Below are positions 16,034-21,473 of a stretch of 21,473 nucleotides of DNA, piece by piece. The first letter of the stretch is position 1. The number at the start of each line of letters is the position of its first letter. The DNA is from an uncultured Bacteroidota bacterium. GTDB taxonomy: Bacteria > Bacteroidota > Bacteroidia > Chitinophagales > LD1. Below the pieces are notes generated by a model. It searched no databases, was not told where the DNA came from, and saw only the letters and a program-made list of their open reading frames with translations. The DNA lies in the NCBI GenBank assembly GCA_937894725.1, contig CALAYL010000093.1, positions 1 to 21,473 of the forward strand. Reading direction: 5' to 3'. A program made the translations under genes and the position numbers.

Positions 16034-16875
16034 TAATCTCCTATGGTCTCTTCAAGTTGCAACAAAGCTTTTTCTAGCTGTTCATTACTGGGTGCATTGC
16101 CATGCCATTTTCCTTGGCCTTGCATAAAATCTACTCCGTATGCCATTTCTGTTTTCATGATTACAAAAACAGGTTTTCCTTTGCCTGTTCTCGATTTGGC
16201 CTCGTGGAGTCCTGAGATGACTTGCGCCATATCGTTGCCATTCTCTATCCACATGGTATCCCATCCAAAGGTCTTGATTTTTGCTTCTATATCGCCAAGA
16301 TTCATTACATCTTTGGTGTCGCCATCTATTTGCTTGCCATTGTAGTCCATGGTAGATATGAGGTTGTCTATCTTGTGGTGTGCGGCAAAAAGTAACGCTT
16401 CCCATATTTGACCTTCTTGAAATTCGCCATCGCCATGCAATGAAAAAACGAGCGCTTTATCATCTTTCATTTTTTTGGTTTTAGCCGCACCAATAGCCAC
16501 CGAAAGTCCTTGTCCTAAAGAACCTGAAGCGATTCGAATACCAGGGAGATGTTCGTGTGTAGTAGGGTGCCCTTGCAATCTTGTGTTTAACTTTCTAAAA
16601 GTAGCTAACTCTGCTACATCAAAATATCCAGCTCTTGCCAATGTGCTGTAATACACAGGCGAGATATGGCCATTCGACAAGAAAAACAAATCTTCTCCAT
16701 CGCCATCCATCGTAAAATCAGCGTTGTGTTTCATGATTTCAAAATATAATGCCACAAAGTATTCCGTACAGCCCATAGAGCCACCTGGATGTCCTGAAGC
16801 CACCGCATGCACCATGCGGAGTATATCGCGTCTAATCTGTGTACTGAGTTTCTGAAGCTCGATGATATTTGCCAT
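16030..16875 (-). CDS. Transketolase, N-terminal (thiamine-binding) subunit
   Basis: The N-terminal half of a split transketolase, 281 aa. With a C-terminal partner it transfers two-carbon units between sugar phosphates in the non-oxidative pentose phosphate pathway. Signatures are AVASGHPGGSMGCTEYF (25-40) with the GHP motif, SNGHISPVYYS, ASGSLGQGLSVAIGAA (117-131), and the thiamine diphosphate motif beginning GDGEFQEGQIWEA at 148 and ending at Asn179 of MDYNG. Residues GVDFMQGQGKWHGNAPS near the end are typical of this subunit. The pyrimidine-binding C-terminal subunit is usually the next gene. Here the space downstream is occupied by a convergent unrelated gene, so the partner is elsewhere. 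The gene is divergent from the split icmF operon, with a 122-nt shared upstream region. Confidence 0.93.
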   Translation of the reverse strand: MANIIELQKLSTQIRRDILRMVHAVASGHPGGSMGCTEYFVALYFEIMKHNADFTMDGDGEDLFFLSNGHISPVYYSTLARAGYFDVAELATFRKLNTRLQGHPTTHEHLPGIRIASGSLGQGLSVAIGAAKTKKMKDDKALVFSLHGDGEFQEGQIWEALLFAAHHKIDNLISTMDYNGKQIDGDTKDVMNLGDIEAKIKTFGWDTMWIENGNDMAQVISGLHEAKSRTGKGKPVFVIMKTEMAYGVDFMQGQGKWHGNAPSNEQLEKALLQLEETIGDY

Positions 16876-16969
16876 GCTTTCGTTTTATGCCCTAAAAGTA
16901 ATGGATTGATTGATTTTTTCATAAAAAATACGCTCGTGTCGCTATCCTACTTCGATTTGTTGATTTTCC

Positions 16970-16977
16970 TATCTTTG
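16970..16977 (+). promoter_or_regulatory. Candidate -7 box for the split icmF operon
   Basis: TATCTTTG matches TAnnTTTG exactly and ends 20 nt before the ATG at 16998. A TTTG at 16956-16959 is too close to be a normal -33 element; TTCG at 16951-16954 is a weak alternative. It lies in the 122-nt divergent region shared with the transketolase gene. Confidence 0.35.
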
Positions 16978-16997
16978 AAAAAACAACGCTTGCGTTT

Positions 16998-18371
16998 ATG
17001 GAAAAGAAAATCAGAATTGTAACGGCTGCCTCGCTTTTTGATGGGCACGATGCCGCCATCAATATCATGCGCAGAATCATGCAGTCGAAGGGTGCTGAGG
17101 TCATACATCTTGGCCACAACAGACGCGCTCAAGAAATTGTTGAAGCTGCTATACAAGAAGATGCGCAAGGGATAGCCATTACCAGCTATCAAGGAGGACA
17201 TGTCGAGTTTTTTAAATACATGCACGATCTGCTCAAAGAAAATGATTGTGGGCATATCAAGATTTTTGGCGGTGGAGGAGGAACGATTTTGCCTAGTGAA
17301 ATAGTTGAGTTGCATCAGTATGGTATAGCGCAAATCTATTCGCCCGATGATGGCAGAGCCATGGGTTTAGAGGGAATGATACAGGATGTGCTCGACCAAT
17401 GCGCTACAGTCGATAAAGGTGCACTCAGCCAGACTCCACTCACGCCTCAAAACTGGAAACGCATAGCACAGCTGATCTCGGTAGCGGAAGATGGCGGAGA
17501 CATAAAAGCTGCTTTAGTGAAAACAGCTAAAACTATTCCTGTATTAGGTATCACCGGTACTGGAGGTGCGGGAAAATCGTCTGTGACAGACGAAATTGTG
17601 CGCAGATTTTTAAATAGTTTTAAAGAAAAAACGATAGCTGTAATTTCCGTTGATCCATCAAAAAAGAAAACTGGTGGGGCGCTATTGGGCGACAGAATTC
17701 GCATGAATGCAATATTTAATTCTCGTGCTTATATGCGTTCGCTAGCCACACGCGAAAGCGATAGGGCACTGAGTGAATACGTGCAGGAAGCCATAGATAT
17801 ATGCAAATCGGCAGGCTTTGATTTTATCATTTTAGAAAGTGCAGGAGTAGGACAAAGCGATGCCTCTATTTTAGATTATTGCGATTTGAGTTTATACCTC
17901 ATGACACCCGAATATGGTGCTGCATCTCAATTAGAGAAGATAAACATGCTCGACTATGCCGATGTGATAGCTATCAATAAATTTGACAAAGCAGGTGCGT
18001 TAGATGCCTTCAATGATGTATGTAAACAATACAAACGCAATCACCAACTGTTTCAAGCGGCCAATGAAGAGCTGCCGATAGTAGGTACTATCGCAGCACA
18101 ATACAACGATGCAGGAGTCAATGTGCTTTTTGCCAAATTGATGAAGAAGGTAGTGGAAAAAACGAGTGTAGATTTTGGTTTGAATACAGATAACGTACTG
18201 CCTACCCACGCTCCATCGCAAATCATACCACCTGCTCGTGTTCGTTACTTGGCCGAGATAGCCGAAGCCATAGAGTCTTATGATGCATGGGCAGAAGAGC
18301 AAAGCGAGATCGCTACCAAACTTTATCAACTAAAAGGAGCTATCGAAATAGTAGAAAAATCGGAGAAATAG
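16998..18371 (+). CDS. icmF: Split IcmF, N-terminal half: B12-binding domain plus MeaB-like GTPase
   Basis: This 457-aa protein equals the first half of fused isobutyryl-CoA mutase IcmF. Residues 5-135 are the adenosylcobalamin-binding domain: ASLFDGHDAAINIMRR with His17 as the expected lower cobalt ligand, ITSYQGGH (61-68) and FGGGGGTILPSE (90-101). Residues 180-400 are the G-protein chaperone domain, related to MeaB/ArgK, that gates cofactor loading: P-loop GTGGAGKS (187-194), SVDPSKKKTGGALLGDRIRM, ESAGVGQSD and the guanine-specificity motif NKFD (327-330). The frame ends with TAG after IEIVEKSEK, in what is the linker to the mutase barrel in fused IcmF. The barrel is encoded separately at 19531-21465. 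The next ATG, of a nuclease gene, is only 2 nt beyond the stop codon. All visible motifs are intact, so this looks functional rather than decayed. Confidence 0.9.
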   Translation: MEKKIRIVTAASLFDGHDAAINIMRRIMQSKGAEVIHLGHNRRAQEIVEAAIQEDAQGIAITSYQGGHVEFFKYMHDLLKENDCGHIKIFGGGGGTILPSEIVELHQYGIAQIYSPDDGRAMGLEGMIQDVLDQCATVDKGALSQTPLTPQNWKRIAQLISVAEDGGDIKAALVKTAKTIPVLGITGTGGAGKSSVTDEIVRRFLNSFKEKTIAVISVDPSKKKTGGALLGDRIRMNAIFNSRAYMRSLATRESDRALSEYVQEAIDICKSAGFDFIILESAGVGQSDASILDYCDLSLYLMTPEYGAASQLEKINMLDYADVIAINKFDKAGALDAFNDVCKQYKRNHQLFQAANEELPIVGTIAAQYNDAGVNVLFAKLMKKVVEKTSVDFGLNTDNVLPTHAPSQIIPPARVRYLAEIAEAIESYDAWAEEQSEIATKLYQLKGAIEIVEKSEK

Positions 18372-18373
18372 AT

Positions 18374-19531
18374 ATGGCTACAAAGAAGCAATATATCTCA
18401 TGGCTTGCTGAGCTAAAGCAAACGATTTTACAAGTAAAATTGCAGACATCCCTACAGGTGAATGCAAATATGCTGATGGTCTATTGGTATATCGGTAAGC
18501 AAATACAACAAAAAGTATCTTACGAAAATTGGGGGACAAAAGTCATAGGACAGTTAGCCTTAGATTTGCAAAAATCATTTCCTGATACTAGAGGTTTTTC
18601 TATCAGAAATCTAAACTATATGCGGCAGTTTGCGGAGGCATATCCGCAAGAAAAAAAGCAGCTGAAACCTAGTAAAAGCAAAGGTTTGAAGCAAAAAAAA
18701 CCAATTGTGCAATCAGTGATTGCACAATTGGAAATGATAGATAAAGATGTATTTGTGCAATCACTGATTGCACAAATAACATGGACACATCACATCACAT
18801 TGATGAATAAAATATCAGATACCGCAGAGCGTATGTGGTATATGCAACAAACAGTTGAAAACGCGTGGAGTGTAAGAGTTTTAGATTGTCAAATAAGTAC
18901 TGACCTCTATCACAGACAAGCGAAATCTAAAAAAACGACCAACTTTCATCTCACACTACCAAAAGAACAAAGCGACTTGGCATTGCAAATGCTCAAAGAC
19001 CCCTATCAGTTTGATTTTTTGCAGATAGAAAAGGATGCCAACGAACGAACGCTCGAAACTCAACTCACTACACATATCCAGCAGTTTTTATTGGAATTAG
19101 GTGCTGGTTTTGCGTATGTAGGCAGACAGTTTAAACTGAAGATAGGTCGCAAAGAATATTTTTTAGACTTGCTTTTTTATCATCTGCATCTCCGTTGTTT
19201 TATAGTCATAGACTTAAAGATGGGAGAGTTTGAACCAGAGTTTGCAGGTAAGATGAATGCCTATCTGAATGTGCTCAATAAGGAGCATAAGCAAATGCAC
19301 GACCATGCCTCCATCGGCATCATTCTTTGCAACTCAAAAGACGAAGTAGAGGTGGAATATGCGCTCCAAGGACTCCAGCATCCGATAGGTGTGAGCGAAT
19401 ACAAAACGATGCATACACTACCCAAAAATTTGCGAGATAAACTACCAAGTGCCAAACAACTAAAAGATGTTATGAAAGCCTTTAATGAGCAGCATAGCGC
19501 AACAAACATAAAACCGAAAAAGAAAAAATAA
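18374..19531 (+). CDS. DUF1016/YhcG-family PD-(D/E)XK nuclease inserted between the icmF halves
   Basis: A 385-aa protein starting at the ATG at 18374, 2 nt after the icmF N-half stop. The N-terminal DUF1016 domain (residues 5-165) shows VYWYIGKQIQQK, GFSIRNLNYMRQFAEAYP and WYMQQTVENAWSVRVLDCQI. The C-terminal YhcG nuclease domain (205-350) has the PD-(D/E)XK core: EYFLDLLFYH with Asp265, then FIVIDLK with Asp280 and Lys282 (Asp where most members I recall have Glu), and GKMNAYLNVL. A lysine-rich tail ends the protein. Its cellular role is not established; relatives often sit beside type I restriction-modification genes. Residues 110-135 contain the repeat VQSVIAQ/VQSLIAQ, encoded by two long palindromes, and an A8 run precedes the first. 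The stop overlaps the next ATG (TAATG), so translation of the mutase half probably depends on reading this gene. Confidence 0.92.
   Translation: MATKKQYISWLAELKQTILQVKLQTSLQVNANMLMVYWYIGKQIQQKVSYENWGTKVIGQLALDLQKSFPDTRGFSIRNLNYMRQFAEAYPQEKKQLKPSKSKGLKQKKPIVQSVIAQLEMIDKDVFVQSLIAQITWTHHITLMNKISDTAERMWYMQQTVENAWSVRVLDCQISTDLYHRQAKSKKTTNFHLTLPKEQSDLALQMLKDPYQFDFLQIEKDANERTLETQLTTHIQQFLLELGAGFAYVGRQFKLKIGRKEYFLDLLFYHLHLRCFIVIDLKMGEFEPEFAGKMNAYLNVLNKEHKQMHDHASIGIILCNSKDEVEVEYALQGLQHPIGVSEYKTMHTLPKNLRDKLPSAKQLKDVMKAFNEQHSATNIKPKKKK
18701..18731. repeat. 31-nt perfect palindrome inside the nuclease gene (copy 1)
   Basis: Arms CCAATTGTGCAATCA (18701-18715) and TGATTGCACAATTGG (18717-18731) are exact reverse complements around a single G. 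Transcribed, it can form a stem of about 14 pairs. It is in frame and encodes PIVQSVIAQL. It follows an A8 run and shares the core TTGTGCAATCA with a second palindrome 48 nt on (centre to centre). Confidence 0.95.
18750..18778. repeat. 29-nt perfect palindrome inside the nuclease gene (copy 2)
   Basis: Arms TATTTGTGCAATCA (18750-18763) and TGATTGCACAAATA (18765-18778) are exact reverse complements around a single C. It encodes FVQSLIAQI. The inner 11 nt of each arm match copy 1, but the outer bases differ in a way that keeps pairing on both sides, which points to selection or to a mechanism maintaining the palindrome. Confidence 0.95.
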
Positions 19532-21465
19532 TGCCTACAGAAACACTCAAAAAAACATACGCCCAACTCGAACTAAAACTACATCCCGATTGCAAAAAGC
19601 TATTGGATGAATGGGCGGCTTTGAAACAAAAATACAGCGGTGAAACCTTTGCATTTCAAGTGCGAGACAAAGTATTGGATTTGCCCTTTACCTACAAATC
19701 ACTCAGCGGATCTAGCATCCGCAAGGTATATCTTCCTCGCTATAGCGATTGGGGAGATATACTGAAATGGCAACTCCAAGAGAATGTGCCTGGGGAGTTT
19801 CCGTATGCCGCAGGGGTTTTTCCACTCAAACGTGAAGGCGAAGATCCTACCCGTATGTTTGCGGGAGAAGGTGGCCCAGAGCGCACCAACAAGCGTTTCC
19901 ATTATGTATCGCTTGGTCAGCCAGCACATAGGCTATCAACCGCTTTTGATTCAGTAACGCTCTATGGTGAAGACCCTGCTCACCGACCTGATATTTATGG
20001 CAAGATTGGCAACAGTGGTGTGAGTATAGCTACTGTGGATGATGCTAAAAAACTCTATAGTGGTTTTGACTTGTGTAGCCCTACGACCTCAGTGAGCATG
20101 ACTATCAATGGACCAGCTCCTGTAGTGTTGGCGTTTTTTATGAATGCTGCCATAGACCAAGAATGTGAGAAATATATTGTAGAGAATGGTTTAACGAAAG
20201 AAGTCGAAAATCGAAAATCGAAAATCGGACATCTTCCTACCTACGCTGGCGATTTGCCAAAAGGCAATGAAGGTTTGGGCTTAATGCTACTGGGCATGAG
20301 CGGGAGTGATGTGCTGCCAAAAGAAGTGTACGAACAACTCAAAGCAAAGGCCTTGGCATCCGTGCGAGGAACTGTACAGGCAGATATTTTGAAAGAAGAT
20401 CAAGCGCAAAACACCTGTATTTTTTCGACTGAGTTTTCGCTCAAATTGATGGGCGATGTGCAACAATATTTTATTGATAAAAATGTCCGCAATTTTTATT
20501 CGGTATCTATCAGCGGCTATCACATAGCAGAGGCTGGTGCCAATCCTATTACCCAGTTGGCATTTACGCTCGCCAATGGATTTACGTATGTAGAATACTA
20601 TCTCAGCAGAGGTATGAAGATTGATGATTTTGCACCCAACTTATCGTTCTTTTTTAGCAATGGCATGGATCCAGAATATGCGGTGATAGGACGTGTGGCA
20701 CGCAAGATTTGGGCAAAGGCGATGAAGTATAAATACAAAGGCAATGAGCGTTCGCAAAAACTAAAATATCATATCCAAACATCGGGAAGAAGTCTGCATG
20801 CGCAAGAGATAGATTTCAATGACATCCGTACCACCTTGCAAGCCTTGTATGCGATTTATGACAACTGCAATTCGCTGCACACCAATGCCTACGATGAAGC
20901 TATCACTACACCTACCGAGGAGAGTGTGCGCAGAGCGATGGCTATCCAACTTATCATCAACAGAGAGCTAGGCACAGCCAAAAATGAAAACCCCAATCAA
21001 GGTTCTTTCTTGATAGAGGAACTGACCGACTTGGTAGAAGAGGCTGTGCTTTTAGAATTTAAGCGATTAGCCGAAAGGGGCGGTGTGCTAGGGGCTATGG
21101 AGCGTATGTATCAGCGCAACAAAATCCAAGAAGAGAGTATGTTTTATGAGCATCAAAAACATACAGGCGAATTTCCGATAGTGGGAGTGAATACCTTTTT
21201 GAGCAAAGATGGCTCGCCTACCATCATACCAGCGGAGGTGATACGTTCTACCACCGAAGAAAAAGAATTTCAGATAAGCACCCTCAACACCTTCAAACAA
21301 AGACATAGCGACAAAAGCGAAGCAGCGCTTAAACGACTACAGCAGGTAGCTATCGAAAATGGTAATTTATTTGAAGAGCTGATGGATGCCGTGAAAGTGT
21401 GTTCTCTTGGGCAAATCACCCATGCGCTCTTTGAAGTGGGTGGGCAGTATAGGAGGAGTATGTAA
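19531..21465 (+). CDS. icmF: Split IcmF, C-terminal half: isobutyryl-CoA mutase barrel
   Basis: A 644-aa protein equal to the mutase half of IcmF, which interconverts isobutyryl-CoA and n-butyryl-CoA using adenosylcobalamin. It begins MPTETLKKTYAQLELKLH, the sequence that follows the linker in fused IcmF, and continues FQVRDK, VPGEFPYAAGVFPLKREGED, MFAGEGGPERTNKRFHYVSL and KIGNSGVSI, then SVSMTINGPAP. Phe110 (in TRMFAGEG) and Gln293 (in KEDQAQNT) align with Tyr89 and Arg207 of methylmalonyl-CoA mutase; the Phe/Gln pair is diagnostic of isobutyryl-CoA mutases. The catalytic-region His331 is in ISGYHIAEAGA. The end, LGQITHALFEVGGQYRRSM, is the complete IcmF C-terminus. The B12-binding domain must come from the separate protein at 16998-18371. 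A small tandem repeat lies in a variable loop (residues 226-232). Its ATG overlaps the nuclease stop by 1 nt. Confidence 0.93.
   Translation: MPTETLKKTYAQLELKLHPDCKKLLDEWAALKQKYSGETFAFQVRDKVLDLPFTYKSLSGSSIRKVYLPRYSDWGDILKWQLQENVPGEFPYAAGVFPLKREGEDPTRMFAGEGGPERTNKRFHYVSLGQPAHRLSTAFDSVTLYGEDPAHRPDIYGKIGNSGVSIATVDDAKKLYSGFDLCSPTTSVSMTINGPAPVVLAFFMNAAIDQECEKYIVENGLTKEVENRKSKIGHLPTYAGDLPKGNEGLGLMLLGMSGSDVLPKEVYEQLKAKALASVRGTVQADILKEDQAQNTCIFSTEFSLKLMGDVQQYFIDKNVRNFYSVSISGYHIAEAGANPITQLAFTLANGFTYVEYYLSRGMKIDDFAPNLSFFFSNGMDPEYAVIGRVARKIWAKAMKYKYKGNERSQKLKYHIQTSGRSLHAQEIDFNDIRTTLQALYAIYDNCNSLHTNAYDEAITTPTEESVRRAMAIQLIINRELGTAKNENPNQGSFLIEELTDLVEEAVLLEFKRLAERGGVLGAMERMYQRNKIQEESMFYEHQKHTGEFPIVGVNTFLSKDGSPTIIPAEVIRSTTEEKEFQISTLNTFKQRHSDKSEAALKRLQQVAIENGNLFEELMDAVKVCSLGQITHALFEVGGQYRRSM
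20204..20227 (+). repeat. Three tandem copies of a 7-nt unit within the mutase gene
   Basis: CGAAAAT is repeated three times without change (20205-20211, 20212-20218, 20219-20225), flanked by T and CG. The 21-nt block keeps the reading frame and encodes ENRKSKI in a loop that varies in length among IcmF proteins. It probably arose by slippage. Confidence 0.85.
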
Positions 21466-21473
21466 TCTTTTTT

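Noticed and set aside
18287..18373. Longer start of the nuclease gene overlapping the icmF N-half
   Set aside because: The TTG start adds an arginine-rich out-of-frame shadow of the icmF coding sequence; the ATG at 18374 fits the DUF1016 N-terminus.
18701..18778. The twin palindromes as the start of a CRISPR array
   Set aside because: Only two copies occur, they lie in a conserved coding frame, and the sequence between them encodes protein rather than a spacer.
16998..21465. Split of icmF explained as a simple frameshift or sequencing error
   Set aside because: A whole 1158-nt gene with intact domains lies between the halves, with its own start and stop; a base-calling error cannot create this.

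Overview
The window looks like a chromosomal segment of a Bacteroidota bacterium, probably an aerobic environmental lineage. The class is unresolved; Saprospiria, Chitinophagia and Cytophagia are all possible. Support comes from several features: a type IX secretion C-terminal sorting domain, Bacteroidota-style -7 boxes (TAnnTTTG) close to start codons, almost no Shine-Dalgarno sequences, a GH3/serine-hydrolase fusion typical of the phylum, a PaaB with the long N-terminus seen in this phylum, and moderately AT-rich DNA. No tRNA, rRNA, CRISPR array or insertion sequence was seen.

Layout. (1) The left edge, 1-786 on the minus strand, is accessory DNA. It holds a PD-(D/E)XK restriction endonuclease whose natural ATG is separated from its otherwise intact frame by one extra A in an A7 tract. 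It is translationally coupled through ATGATGA to a second gene cut by the window edge. (2) 1017-10758 on the plus strand runs through a formylglycine sulfatase, a predicted beta-barrel protein, scpA, a periplasmic GH3/serine-hydrolase fusion, uridine kinase, an M48 lipoprotein protease, a clear terminator, and a GT-C glycosyltransferase. (3) 10761-13604 on the minus strand holds a large secreted multidomain protein with a lysyl-oxidase-like core, an Nfu-type Fe-S protein and a solitary PaaB. (4) 13619-16875 holds a DUF167 protein, recX, a polytopic membrane protein and the N-terminal half of a split transketolase, in alternating orientation. (5) 16998-21465 on the plus strand is an unusual three-gene operon.

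The most interesting region is that last operon. The fused isobutyryl-CoA mutase IcmF (B12-binding domain, MeaB-like GTPase, mutase barrel) is here two proteins. The B12/GTPase half (16998-18371) and the mutase half (19531-21465) are separated by a complete DUF1016/YhcG-family PD-(D/E)XK nuclease gene (18374-19531). Spacing is very tight: 2 nt before the nuclease and a 1-nt TAATG overlap after it. The nuclease gene itself contains two near-perfect palindromes of 31 and 29 nt with the same core, exactly 48 nt apart. They would form strong hairpins between the two mutase halves. Both halves keep their functional motifs, so a working split enzyme is plausible.

The second highlight is the 610-residue secreted protein at 11772-13604: a P-domain, a lysyl-oxidase-like domain with an HxHxH copper motif and apparent counterparts of both cofactor residues, a PKD domain and a type IX sorting tail. 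It is a candidate extracellular protein-crosslinking enzyme. The rest is largely housekeeping: chromosome segregation, cell-wall turnover, pyrimidine salvage, Fe-S assembly and RecA control.
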